Source: Aldehydirespirator sp965116965 (GTDB lineage: Bacteria; Actinomycetota; Acidimicrobiia; Acidimicrobiales; Aldehydirespiratoraceae). Taken from it: a stretch of DNA of 64,000 nucleotides. The notes under the pieces were generated by a model. That model was not told the DNA's origin, made no database searches, and was given only the letters and a program-made list of their open reading frames with translations. The first letter of the stretch is position 1. Each line of letters begins with the position of its first letter. Shown here in pieces: positions 16,816 to 25,447 of this stretch. Location of the stretch: NCBI GenBank assembly GCA_965116965.1, contig OZ220743.1:2480001-2544000 (forward strand), given 5' to 3'. Both the position numbers and the translations under genes were made by a program.

Positions 16816-18875
16816 CAGTCTTCACCACTGAGGAGCGCCCGGTACTCAGTGACGAGTTGATCGCCGAGAGCGTCGAGCTGTTCGAGGGCAGCAGCCGCCT
16901 GGTCACCGGTGATCTCTGCCCGTCGGCCGGGGTCGATGCCGATGAAGTCATTCACCCGTTCGTGCATCAGGGCGATCGCGGCTTGCCGGTTCGGCTGGTT
17001 GCCTTTCCCCGCCAGCCGCGCGAGATCCCGGCCCTGTGCGGCAATCCCGAGGTCTTTGAGCACGCGGGCCGCGACCGACTGGCTTCGCTCGGCCAGCCGC
17101 CGGCGGGATTCTTGACGGCGTCGCTGTGGGCTGACGGGAATCTGCGAGTAGTCAGGCACGGGTTCGAGGTCGCGTTGTCGCTCGATCAGCGACTGCCGCA
17201 GAGCTTCCCGCTGATCCTCGGCGGTTAGTACGCTTCCGAGCGTTACGCCGGGCATGACTTCTCGGGCGAGGATTCCGTCGAAGACGCGGTCGTCGGTCAA
17301 ATCGAGGTAGGTGTCGGCGAGGAAGTGGCTGATGAACTCACTCTCCACGAGCTGCAACTGATCGAATCGCCGTGGCTCCCCGTTTCCGGCCTCGTCGCTT
17401 GGAGTGCTCTCGTCATCCTCAGCTTGCGTCCAGCTCGCCACGAGGTCTTGGTCGTCGAGATCAAGCTCGCGGAAATCCTTCCAACGTTCCTCGTTGTTTA
17501 GGCCAACGTGGGTCACAATGACCCCTCGATTGTCCGGGTGGTCGGGCTCGTTCTGGTGGATGACCCTCATGATCCGACCAACGAACTGGATGTACGGGGC
17601 AAGCGAGCGATACGGGCGAAAGATCGCCGCGACGCTGAGCGCGGGGTGATCGAATCCCTCACCCAACATCTGTACCTGGACGATGCAGTCGAGGTTGTGT
17701 TCGCGGAGCCGCCGAATGATGCGCTCCTGTTCGTCCGGATCGAGGTCAGACGAGATTGCGGCAGCGCGGTAGCCGCATTCCTTGTAGATCGAGCGCACCT
17801 GCCGGGCATGGTCGATGCTGCATGCCGAGGCGATGATCTGATGGTGCGTGCCCGTGCGTTGTCGCATCAAGTTGCACTCGGCGATGCTGGCTTCGACGAT
17901 GTGTCGATTGCATTCCGGTGAGAGCGCGACGCTCTGTCGGAACCAGGCTTCCTCGCTCAGTTCGAGGACCTCCTGGAGCGAATAGCGACGGGCGCCAGTG
18001 GCCGTGAAGTACAACTCCGAGGGTGCGGCGCTGCGACGGCGAATTGGCTTGATATAGCCAGACAGCATCGCGTTGGCGAAGCTGTAGCGGTAGACGATCT
18101 CACCCGGGAGTTCCTGGCGGTCGGTTCGGAATGGGGTCGCCGTAAGGCTGACTACCTTCGCTTCGGGGAATCGACGAAGTACCTTGCGCCAGCTCTCGGC
18201 AGCGCCGTGGTGGCCTTCGTCGATGACAACCATGTCAAAGAAGTCGGGCGGAAACTGTGGGAGCCATCGGTCCGCGGAGCTGGCGAGCTGCTGGATGTTG
18301 GTAACGACGAAGTCGCTATCGGCGCAGTCGTGAATGTTCGCGTCCTTGCCGTCGAGCACCGCCATGTACGGGCCGTGCTGAAAATTGGGAAGGATCCGCG
18401 TCTTGGCCCAGAAGCACTCAGTACTCGCGATGTCGAGCGCCTCTGCTAGCCCGTCTCGGATCGTCAGATTCGGGGCGATGACGAGCACCCGCCCGCTAGC
18501 GATGCCGAACGGCAACACCGAGATCAGTCCGCTCTTCCCGCACCCGACTGGGATCACCAGCATCGCCGGGTCCGACGACTGCTCGAAGTGCCCCCGAACG
18601 GCGCGATGGGCCTCGCGCTGCGGTTCCCGCAACCGCTTGTTGGCTTCGATGTTCGCCAGGGCAGTGACGAAGATGCTTCGTCGTCCTGCGCCTGACGCCT
18701 CCGAACGCGCGTAGTCCAAGTGAAACTCCGCCAAGTCCTGCCTGGCGTAGTAGCGATGCTTCGAGCCAGGTCGTCTGGTGGCAACCAGCTTGCCGCTGCG
18801 ATCCCATCGTCTAAGCGTCTCTGCCGAGACGCCGAGGAAGTCAGCTGCCTCGCTGATGGTCAGGAAGTCACTCAC
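16815..18875 (-). CDS. SF2 (DEAD/DEAH-type) helicase with N-terminal MerR/excisionase HTH
   Basis: A 686-aa protein. Residues 1-55 are a MerR/excisionase-type winged HTH (FLTISEAADFLGVSAETLRRW, then HRYYARQDL). An SF2 helicase core follows with Walker A-like IPVGCGKSGL (~residue 108), motif II VVIDEGHHG (~218), motif III SLTATPFR, and motifs V/VI in VQMLGEGFDHPAL and FVGRIMRV. The C-terminal ~200 residues are charged and helical and were not assigned. No nuclease domain is seen. It is coupled to the Cys4 gene by a 1-nt overlap. The near-leaderless promoter at 18886-18913 drives it, facing the Fic gene. The helicase call is secure; the fused site-specific DNA-binding domain is unusual and suggests targeting to a DNA sequence or autoregulation. 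Confidence 0.85.
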   Translation of the reverse strand: MSDFLTISEAADFLGVSAETLRRWDRSGKLVATRRPGSKHRYYARQDLAEFHLDYARSEASGAGRRSIFVTALANIEANKRLREPQREAHRAVRGHFEQSSDPAMLVIPVGCGKSGLISVLPFGIASGRVLVIAPNLTIRDGLAEALDIASTECFWAKTRILPNFQHGPYMAVLDGKDANIHDCADSDFVVTNIQQLASSADRWLPQFPPDFFDMVVIDEGHHGAAESWRKVLRRFPEAKVVSLTATPFRTDRQELPGEIVYRYSFANAMLSGYIKPIRRRSAAPSELYFTATGARRYSLQEVLELSEEAWFRQSVALSPECNRHIVEASIAECNLMRQRTGTHHQIIASACSIDHARQVRSIYKECGYRAAAISSDLDPDEQERIIRRLREHNLDCIVQVQMLGEGFDHPALSVAAIFRPYRSLAPYIQFVGRIMRVIHQNEPDHPDNRGVIVTHVGLNNEERWKDFRELDLDDQDLVASWTQAEDDESTPSDEAGNGEPRRFDQLQLVESEFISHFLADTYLDLTDDRVFDGILAREVMPGVTLGSVLTAEDQREALRQSLIERQRDLEPVPDYSQIPVSPQRRRQESRRRLAERSQSVAARVLKDLGIAAQGRDLARLAGKGNQPNRQAAIALMHERVNDFIGIDPGRRAEITGDQAAAALEQLDALGDQLVTEYRALLSGED

Positions 18876-18885
18876 GAGAATCTAG

Positions 18886-18913
18886 AGTATAGGTTTGTAT
18901 AAGTTTTCACAAG
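18886..18913 (-). promoter_or_regulatory. Predicted promoter of the HTH-helicase operon
   Basis: On the minus strand, CTTGTG (18913-18908) and TATACT (18891-18886) are separated by 16 nt, and the GTG start lies only 10 nt downstream, leaving almost no leader. The region is markedly AT-richer than its surroundings and contains a repeated GTATA, a possible site for the encoded HTH. Confidence 0.5.
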
Positions 18914-19052
18914 TCAGTGAGCTCATCCAGTGGTCGATAAGGCGACTTCTCGGCCAGATCTCAGCATATCGATCCCATCTCGACCACCAGATCCCATCAC
19001 TAAATCGAGAAAACGTCAACTTCGGACGCTCTCGGGCCGATATTGTTCAGGC

Positions 19053-20552
19053 ATGACACCGGCTGCTGAGCGCTGGCCGACCGGGCCGCGCACGATCTTC
19101 TTCGACAACGTCGCCTCACGCACCACGCTGTCGAAGGCTGTCGGCGACGATCGCATTCGGCGGATCGCTCCACGCCTCTACACAGCCGACCTCACATCCG
19201 ACCCTGCCGAGATCGTCAGAGCGAACTGGTCCGAACTCTGCAACCACTACCTACCGGGAGCGGTCATCGTCGACCGGTCCGCGGCAACCCACGGAGTGAT
19301 TCGAGACGGCACACTCACCGTCGCGGCCAACACAGGTCGCAAATCGATCAAGCTCCCAGGTCTCGAAATCAGAATCCGACGAGGAGCCACCTACGAGTCC
19401 GACCTGCCTTGGAGCCATGGGCTCTACATGTCCAGCCCAGCACGCGCACTCCTCGACAACCTCGAACCCAGCCGAAGCCGAGGCGACCGGCCCTCGCGAA
19501 CCCTCTCGCTGACCGAGCTTGAGGACTGGATAGCCAGCAAGTACATCGCTTGGGGTCCCGAGCGCACCGACCGCTTCCGAGTCGAGGCTCGCGATCTGGC
19601 CGCAACGACGGGACGCTCACAGCACATCGCGGCAATCGACTCTCTCTTCGAGCAACTCGCAGGCGTAGAGCCGCTACGACCCAGTGCCGGCCAGCTCTTC
19701 AGAGCCGTCACGGTCGGCAAAGCATGGGATGAGCGACGCCTGCGACTCTTCAACGCGGCAGTCGAAGCCCTCCAGCAGCTGACACCTCCAGGAGTTCCTG
19801 AGTGGCTTCCCGAATGTGACCCCCCTGGCGAGCTTCCCTTCTTCGAGAGCTACTTCTCCAACTACATCGAGGGCACAACCTTCACCGTCGACGAAGCGCG
19901 CCGGATCGTCGAGACGAACACTCCGCCGGCTGAACGCCCCGCCGACGGCCACGACATCCTCGGAACGTACCGCTGCGTCGTCGATCCGATCGGCCGTGCA
20001 GCCACCTCCACCGAACCCGCCGAACTCATCGACCACTTGATCGCTCGCCACCAAGAGATAATGCGCGGACGTCCCGACAAGCACCCAGGAGCCTGGAAGA
20101 CCCAGAGCAACCGCGTCGGCGTCTACGAGTTCGTCGCGCCAGACCTAGTCGAGGGCACGCTCCTCAAGGGGCTCGAGCGCGTCGCGGAACTGCCAGAGGG
20201 CCTAGCGCGCGCACTCTATGCCATGATCGTCATGACTGAGGTTCACCCGTTCGAAGACGGAAACGGCCGCGTCGCTCGCGTGATGATGAACGCCGAGCTG
20301 TCAGCCGTCGGCGCCGCTCGCATCGTGATACCCAATGTGTATCGAAACGAGTACCTCGCCGGACTTAGGCGCGCCTCTACGACCGATGGCGACCTGACCG
20401 CCTACCTCCGAGTCATGACCCACGCATGGCGATGGACCGCAGCGATGCCCTGGAACGACACCGCGGCCACCGAAGGCCACCTCATCGCGACCAACGCTCT
20501 CCTGGACTCGACCGATGCCGAGATAGCTGGAAAACGGCTCGAACTGCCATAG
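19053..20552 (+). CDS. Fic AMP-transferase with N-terminal AbiEi-like region
   Basis: A protein of 499 aa from the ATG at 19053; the frame runs 41 codons further up from a GTG, but that stretch is AT-rich and looks like promoter. Residues ~15-130 resemble the AbiEi antitoxin/winged-HTH type (regions around TLSKAV, RIAPRLYTADL and SPARALLDNL). The C-terminal Fic domain has the full catalytic loop HPFEDGNGRVAR at 398-409. SNYIEG at 269-274 matches the [S/T]xxxE[G/N] inhibitory helix, so this is a class II, self-inhibited Fic enzyme. Expected activity: transfer of AMP from ATP to a target Ser/Thr/Tyr. It is divergent from the HTH-helicase operon. AbiEi-like/Fic fusions may combine DNA binding with toxin activity. 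Confidence 0.87.
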   Translation: MTPAAERWPTGPRTIFFDNVASRTTLSKAVGDDRIRRIAPRLYTADLTSDPAEIVRANWSELCNHYLPGAVIVDRSAATHGVIRDGTLTVAANTGRKSIKLPGLEIRIRRGATYESDLPWSHGLYMSSPARALLDNLEPSRSRGDRPSRTLSLTELEDWIASKYIAWGPERTDRFRVEARDLAATTGRSQHIAAIDSLFEQLAGVEPLRPSAGQLFRAVTVGKAWDERRLRLFNAAVEALQQLTPPGVPEWLPECDPPGELPFFESYFSNYIEGTTFTVDEARRIVETNTPPAERPADGHDILGTYRCVVDPIGRAATSTEPAELIDHLIARHQEIMRGRPDKHPGAWKTQSNRVGVYEFVAPDLVEGTLLKGLERVAELPEGLARALYAMIVMTEVHPFEDGNGRVARVMMNAELSAVGAARIVIPNVYRNEYLAGLRRASTTDGDLTAYLRVMTHAWRWTAAMPWNDTAATEGHLIATNALLDSTDAEIAGKRLELP

Positions 20553-20940
20553 CTGACCAGACAGGCAATCGAGTCACTGATCTCGTGCGCTCAGAACCCC
20601 CAAAGACCCCCAGAGACGCCATCCGACGGGACGGATCCGCCTTCTCATGGAGTCGACCGGATCTCGAGACAACCGCAGGCGGTCGAGTGCGACTACATCA
20701 ACCACGACATCGACCCCGACCGCAGCGCGGCAGCGTGGTTCCGTTCTCGGATGGCCCGGTTCTCGGGTCGCCAGCCTCCTTCGTGGGCAGCAGGGACGGT
20801 AGAGGCGTACGTGGTGGCCGAGGCGAGCTTTGTGCCAGAGCCTCGTCTGGTGAGCCCCAAGGAGGACTTCGACGTGTTCATTCGACACGCTCGCCCGCCA
20901 TGTGGTCCACCGCAATCCTGGCCTGGTCCACGGAGCAGTA
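20553..20940 (+). other. Gap with no confident gene
   Basis: Between the Fic gene and the RHH gene one frame stays open from about 20640 to 21047 without a clear start, reading among other things TVEAYVVAEASFVPEPRL. It matches no family I know and may be a relic of a toxin gene for the RHH protein downstream. Confidence 0.3.
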
Positions 20941-20956
20941 AGGTATCTAGGTATCT
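20941..20956. promoter_or_regulatory. Tandem 8-bp repeat, candidate RHH operator
   Basis: AGGTATCT occurs twice in direct tandem (20941-20948, 20949-20956), about 60 nt before the RHH start codon and near a TATGCT -10-like box. Paired short repeats near the promoter are typical operators for ribbon-helix-helix autorepressors. Confidence 0.4.
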
Positions 20957-21016
20957 TTCTTTCTCGCCACCAGATGCCTATGCTCAGGATGAAGTGCATC
21001 GCCTGAGGAGGAGCAG

Positions 21017-21253
21017 ATGGCATCGCAGGGAGACACCAAGAGCATGACATTGCGCATCGATGAGGCTCTGGCGGAGAGGGTGCGGACAATCGCGGAGGTT
21101 GAGGAAACCACCGTTAGCGACGTTATTAGGGATGCTCTGGCTGAGCACGTGGATCGTCGGCGCCGTGATCGCAGAACCAACCCGAGATTTCACGGAGGTC
21201 TGAACAAGCCGCTTGAACTTGCGACTCAGGACACTAGGCCTCCCTGTGGATAA
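21017..21253 (+). CDS. Ribbon-helix-helix (CopG/Arc-type) antitoxin-like protein
   Basis: A 78-aa protein. A beta-strand (KSMTLRIDEALAERVRTIAE) is followed by VSDVIRDALAEHVDRRRR, the two-helix pattern of CopG/MetJ-type RHH proteins. The C-terminal ~25 residues are basic and disordered, where antitoxins bind their toxins. An excellent ribosome binding site, GAGGAGGAG, precedes the ATG. No toxin gene follows; the next sequence is a broken ERCC4-type gene. It is either an orphan antitoxin or a stand-alone repressor. The 8-bp tandem repeat upstream may be its operator. Confidence 0.75.
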   Translation: MASQGDTKSMTLRIDEALAERVRTIAEVEETTVSDVIRDALAEHVDRRRRDRRTNPRFHGGLNKPLELATQDTRPPCG

Positions 21254-21378
21254 CTTTGAGATCGCCCAAACTTCCACCGGAGCAAACCTGTGACACGGGT
21301 ACCGGGACTTGGCAAACCTGTCGGTGGCCGGCTGGTGGGTTGGGGCGTGGTTGGGGTCTTGGTGTGGAGGACTTCGTC

Positions 21379-21680
21379 GTGGCCCGCAACCCCGACGTTG
21401 CGTCGTCGTTGCCGTTCTTGGTGCGGCTGCCGTTGCGGTCCGGGCCGGTGGTGTTGAAGGTGCGTGAGACTTGGCCCCGGACCTCGAAGGTGTACTGCCA
21501 TCCCTCACAGGACTGGCCGGCGGAGCCCTCGATCGTCGAGCGGGTCGGGGTGCGGTCCTGTGTGCGCAGGGGCGCGACCATCGATCTGGTGCTCGATCGG
21601 GGCCGTGTCCGAGCGAGGACGGCTCCGCCCCGAAGTCTGGGCCGCGTACCACCGAGCCCACACCTCTGACGGCGCACCAC
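21379..21680 (+). pseudogene. N-terminal fragment of an ERCC4-domain nuclease gene
   Basis: From GTG at 21379 the frame reads VARNPDVASSLPFLVRLPL, then ETWPRTSKVYCHP and VRSCVRRGATIDLVLDRGR. This matches the N-terminus of actinobacterial ERCC4-type (XPF/Mus81-like) proteins. In that family RGR is followed by an ENRSQ-type segment; here the frame shifts and ends after ~30 more residues, and the nuclease domain itself is absent. It is a truncated, probably frameshifted relic lying just upstream of the methyltransferase gene. Nothing else is visible in the following ~240 bases. Confidence 0.6.
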
Positions 21681-21919
21681 TGCGTCCTTAGTGGATGCGG
21701 CGGCCGCTGGAGGCGACAATGCCCGACAGAATTGCAATGCCGGCATTTGAGCCTCGCGTACGGTAGAGTCTTGGTGTGCGAGCCGAGTCTCCCTGCCGCG
21801 AGGGTCCTCGGCTCCGGAGTCGGTGCCCGACGGGACGTGTAGCTTCTAGCCGTGACTCTCGGCGGCTTCCCGATAATGCTGCGCAGCCAGGCGGGCAACG
21901 TCCGCTGGCCTGACGGGCC

Positions 21920-23452
21920 GTGAGTACGCCCAACGGGCGTAGGCGCAACACGTCTACGTCCAGTTTCGGTGTGGGCCGCCGCGAGGCGCACGACGCCTCG
22001 GCGTTCTACGAGCGGTTCCCGGCGCCGGAGATCTGCGACGACGACAAGATCGCGCCCCATGCGAGCACCGACTGCCTCTGGGTGGGCGACGCCCGAGACA
22101 TGGATGCGTGCGGCGACGTGGCGGACGACTCGGTTGCGCTTGTCGTGACCTCGCCGCCGTACTACGCCGGCAAGGAGTACGAGAAGGCTGTGGGGCAGGG
22201 CCACGTTCCTGCCAGCTACCTCGACTATCTGAAGATGCTGGAGGACGTCTTCAGGGAGTGCGTGCGCAAACTGGAGCCGGGCGGGCGGATCGCGGTGAAC
22301 GTCGCCAACCTGGGGCGGCGCCCCTATCGCTCCCTGTCCGCAGATGTGATCGCGATACTGCAGGACCGGTTGCGCCTGCTGCTGCGCGGTGAGGCGGTCT
22401 GGCAGAAGGGCAAAGGCGCCACGGGCAGCTGCGCGTGGGGCAGCTTTCAACGGCCCGGGAATCCTGTGCTTCGAGACCTCACCGAGCGGGTGGTGATCGC
22501 GTCCAAGGGCCGCTTCGACAGGGCGCAGCCAGCGGCCGCACGCGCCGAGGAGGACTGGCCGTCGGATGGATCTGCCTGTGTCGATGAGTTCATGGAGGCC
22601 ACCATCGACGTGTGGGAGATACCCCCGGCGTCAGCAACACGCGTGGGACATCCTGCGCCGTTTCCGGTGGAGCTGCCCAAACGGCTGATCGAGCTCTACA
22701 CCTACCGCGGCGACTTGATACTCGACCCCTTCATGGGGGCAGGCACGACAGCGGTCGCCGCCGTGCGCACCGATCGCCGCTACATAGGCTTCGACACCGA
22801 CTCCTCGTACATCGACCTGGCCGAACAGCGGGTCGCCGACGAGCGACAACGTCTCACGGAGCGATCCCATGAGTTGAGTTGGCCGGTGACCGTGCCCCCG
22901 TCGGCCAAGCGCAATACCGACCGTCAGTTCTTCATGGACTTGGCTGATTCGATGGTCTCGCCCAATGGCGATTCGCCGCATTCCGTCGCCGCTGGCGACT
23001 CCGGTGACGTCGACGACTTTCAGGCAAGGGCCGGACGGGAGGGCCGAAAGGCCCAAGTCATGGCCAAGGCGCTGCTGCTGCAGTGTGGCTTCAGACGCAT
23101 TGGGGAGAAGGTGAAGAAGCGCTGTGGCGTCGAAGTCAACTTCGAGGCTCTCGACGAAGGGGGCCGCAAGTGGTTCTTCGACGTGTCAGGGGCGTTCAGC
23201 GTCACGCAACGCCCCGGGTTGCGCCGCACGGACACTCTCTGGAAGGCGCTCGGCAAGGCGGCTGTGCTGCATTCGGCCGAGCCTGACACCCCGCTTGTAC
23301 TGCTGACCACCGATCGACCGGCGCCAAACAGCGCCGGGCACCGTGCCCTCCAGTCGCTCATCGGGCCCGACAAGCCAGTCCGAGCTGTCATCCGGATGCT
23401 CTCACCCGACGACCTCCAGAGACTGGCGGACTTCGCTCGAGGCGATTCGTGA
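21920..23452 (+). CDS. Site-specific DNA methyltransferase (SPPY type) with extra C-terminal domain
   Basis: A 510-aa protein from a GTG start. Motif IV is TSPPYYAGKEY (~residues 76-86), the SPPY form usual for N4-cytosine and some N6-adenine beta-class enzymes. The SAM-binding motif I comes after it in DLILDPFMGAGTTAVAAV (~265-282), so the order is IV...I. After residue ~330 a separate ~170-residue domain follows: a basic helix (GRKAQVMAKALLLQCGFRRI), a strand pair around VEVNFEALDEGGRKWFFDVSG and a final helix pair. The pattern recalls an Mrr/PD-(D/E)xK-like fold, but I cannot find a complete catalytic triad. It could be target recognition or a fused nuclease. No separate restriction gene is adjacent. 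Confidence 0.82.
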   Translation: MSTPNGRRRNTSTSSFGVGRREAHDASAFYERFPAPEICDDDKIAPHASTDCLWVGDARDMDACGDVADDSVALVVTSPPYYAGKEYEKAVGQGHVPASYLDYLKMLEDVFRECVRKLEPGGRIAVNVANLGRRPYRSLSADVIAILQDRLRLLLRGEAVWQKGKGATGSCAWGSFQRPGNPVLRDLTERVVIASKGRFDRAQPAAARAEEDWPSDGSACVDEFMEATIDVWEIPPASATRVGHPAPFPVELPKRLIELYTYRGDLILDPFMGAGTTAVAAVRTDRRYIGFDTDSSYIDLAEQRVADERQRLTERSHELSWPVTVPPSAKRNTDRQFFMDLADSMVSPNGDSPHSVAAGDSGDVDDFQARAGREGRKAQVMAKALLLQCGFRRIGEKVKKRCGVEVNFEALDEGGRKWFFDVSGAFSVTQRPGLRRTDTLWKALGKAAVLHSAEPDTPLVLLTTDRPAPNSAGHRALQSLIGPDKPVRAVIRMLSPDDLQRLADFARGDS

Positions 23453-23456
23453 GCCG

Positions 23457-23570
23457 ATGATTCCCCACGTCACCCGCGTCGCCGCGGACCGGGCCGGGTC
23501 CAACCACGACGACCGCGACGCCGGCGACGAGGCGCGACGCCGCATCGCCGACCAGTCAGGAGTGGCGTGA
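23457..23570 (+). pseudogene. Relic of a second DUF499 gene
   Basis: The 37-codon frame reads IPHVTRVAADRAGSNHDDRD and continues with EARRRIADQ. It is near-identical at DNA and protein level to residues ~677-707 of the DUF499 protein (nt 6955-7047). It begins 5 nt after the methyltransferase stop and overlaps the 3' end of the opposing LacI gene. It is the only piece of this copy in the window. Confidence 0.7.
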
Positions 23571-24644
23571 TCGGGTGGCGGATTCGCGAACGACCAGTTT
23601 GAAGGGCAGGACCTCGCAGCGCCCTCCCAGAGGCTCATCGGCGGACAGCCGTTCGAAAAGCATCTCGGCTGCTCTGCGGCCGATGTTCTCCTCGAACTGC
23701 GAGATGGTCGTGAGCGGTGGGTGGACGTGGCGGGCCACGGGGATGTCGTCGAATCCGACGACCGCTACATCGTCGGGCACGGCGAGGCCTGCTTCGTGGA
23801 CGGCTGCGATCGCGCCGATGGCCATCAGGTCGCTGGCCGCGAACACTGCGGTGGGCGGGTCGGGAAGGCTTAGGAGCTTCCGCATCGCCTGGTGGGCGTC
23901 CTCCTCGCGGAACTCGCCGCCCAGCACTATGGACGGGTCGTAGCGGATGCCGTGGGCCTCGAGTGCCTCGCGGTATCCCTTCTCCCGCTGTTGCTGCGGC
24001 GGTGTGTGCTGTTGCCCGGCCAGCATCCCTATCCGTGTGTGCCTGGTCGCGGCAAGCAGCGACACAGCCTCACGGGCCGCGGCCACGTCGTCGATCCTGA
24101 GGCTGTCGAGCGGCATGCCCGCCAGTTCGGCGGGCATCGTGTTGGGCCCCTGCACAACGACGGGTACACCCGCCTTGAGGATGGGTTCGAAGTCGCCGGC
24201 GCTCAGGTGCAGCGGGGTGATGACCAGTCCGTCAGCTCGTCCCTCCAGGACGAGGCTCAGGATCTTGTGCTCCTTGGTCTCGAGGCGGTCGGTGTTGTAG
24301 AAGGCGACGTCGTAGCCGTTGGACTCGGCGACGGCCTGCAGGCCCTTGACGAAGGATGTGTGGAACGGGTTGGTGATGTCGGGCACGACGCAGGCGATGA
24401 TCTGGGTGCTCTGGGTCCGCAGGGACCTGGCGGTGCGATTGGGCACGTAGCCGAGATCCCTCATGCTGTCGAGGATTCGCTGGCGTGTCGCCTCCGGTAC
24501 GGCGATGTTGGCCTTGTCGTTGAGGACGTAGGACACCATCGCCTGGGAGACGCCGGCCCGGCGGGCGACGTCGGCCTGGGTGGGGCGCCTTCTCGCTCCG
24601 GGACCTCCGGTGGCTGTCTCGTTGCCCCCGGCGCTCACTGGCAT
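23556..24644 (-). CDS. LacI-family transcriptional regulator
   Basis: A 362-aa regulator. The N-terminal HTH (TQADVARRAGVSQAMVSYVL, residues ~21-40) and hinge helix (RTARSLRTQST) are intact. A periplasmic-binding-like ligand domain follows with VPDITNPFHTSFVKGL, ADGLVITPL and FAASDLMAIGAI, ending in the usual DDIPVARHVHPPLTTI. It is the last gene of the transporter/dehydrogenase operon and overlaps the upstream dehydrogenase stop by 10 nt. It probably controls the operon from the palindrome at 30399-30416, in response to a sugar or sugar-acid type ligand (inference from family). Confidence 0.92.
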   Translation of the reverse strand: MPVSAGGNETATGGPGARRRPTQADVARRAGVSQAMVSYVLNDKANIAVPEATRQRILDSMRDLGYVPNRTARSLRTQSTQIIACVVPDITNPFHTSFVKGLQAVAESNGYDVAFYNTDRLETKEHKILSLVLEGRADGLVITPLHLSAGDFEPILKAGVPVVVQGPNTMPAELAGMPLDSLRIDDVAAAREAVSLLAATRHTRIGMLAGQQHTPPQQQREKGYREALEAHGIRYDPSIVLGGEFREEDAHQAMRKLLSLPDPPTAVFAASDLMAIGAIAAVHEAGLAVPDDVAVVGFDDIPVARHVHPPLTTISQFEENIGRRAAEMLFERLSADEPLGGRCEVLPFKLVVRESATRSRHS

Positions 24645-25447
24645 GCCGTGACGCCGCCGTCGAGATAGAGGATCTGGCCCGTCACGAACGACGCGGCCGG
24701 CGAGGCCATGAACACCACCGAGCCGACGACGTCGCGGGGTGTGGCCAGGCGACCCAGCGGGATCCGTTCCGTCACCTGGCGGTGGAAGGCCTCGTCCTTC
24801 ATCAACTCGGTGATCATGTCAGTGTAGGTGAACGTCGGAGCGACCCCGTTGACGGTGATCTGGTGCGGGGCCAGCTCCACCGCGTGCTGCCGCACCAGCA
24901 TGGCCATGCCGCCCTTGGTGCTGGTGTAGGCCGAGTAGCCGCGGAAGCGGATGCCCAGCTTCGAGCGCACCGACAGCAGGTGGATCTGGGCGCCGCCGGC
25001 CCCCCTTTCGATCTGGTGGGCGGCCACGGCCTGGGCGAGGAACATGGCCGCCCTCAAGTTGACGGCGTACACCTCGTCGTAGACCTCCTCGGTGACGTCG
25101 AGGATGGGCTGCTCCCGCTGGATCCCGACGCTGTTGCACAAGACGTCGACGGATCCGAGTTCGGCCACGACGCGCTCCACCACCTGGTTGATCTCGGCCA
25201 CCGACTTGACGTCGAGGGCCATCCCGACGGCTCGGTGTCCCGCCTGACGCATCCGGTCTGCCAGCGCTTCGGCCTTGCCCGCCGAGCGCCCGGCCACAGC
25301 GACCGCCGCACCATGGCGGGCCAGGCCCCAGCTCACGGCCTCGCCGATCCCGCCGTAGCCTCCGGGCACGAACGCCACCCGGCCTTCCAGCGCGAACATC
25401 GAGCCTTCGCCGGCTTGCTGATCGACGGCGTCGGTCTGATCAGTCAT
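24635..25447 (-). CDS. Short-chain dehydrogenase/reductase (SDR)
   Basis: A 270-aa classical SDR. Nucleotide-binding GGYGGIGEA lies near residue 30, CNSVG replaces the usual NNAG, and the catalytic pair is YSAYTSTKGG (YxxxK) with the Ser in LLSVRSK. The C-terminal LYLDGG motif is present. ATG at 25447 is preferred over a GTG ten codons earlier because it gives an ATGA overlap with the upstream SDR stop. It is one of three consecutive SDR genes. By family it oxidises or reduces an alcohol/ketone, such as a polyol or sugar acid, with NAD(P); the substrate cannot be read from sequence. Confidence 0.9.
   Translation of the reverse strand: MTDQTDAVDQQAGEGSMFALEGRVAFVPGGYGGIGEAVSWGLARHGAAVAVAGRSAGKAEALADRMRQAGHRAVGMALDVKSVAEINQVVERVVAELGSVDVLCNSVGIQREQPILDVTEEVYDEVYAVNLRAAMFLAQAVAAHQIERGAGGAQIHLLSVRSKLGIRFRGYSAYTSTKGGMAMLVRQHAVELAPHQITVNGVAPTFTYTDMITELMKDEAFHRQVTERIPLGRLATPRDVVGSVVFMASPAASFVTGQILYLDGGVTACQ

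Noticed and set aside
20574..21089. Minus-strand frame of 171 codons after the Fic gene
   Set aside because: Cys/Trp/Arg-rich composition and no motif; looks like a shadow of noncoding or relic DNA.
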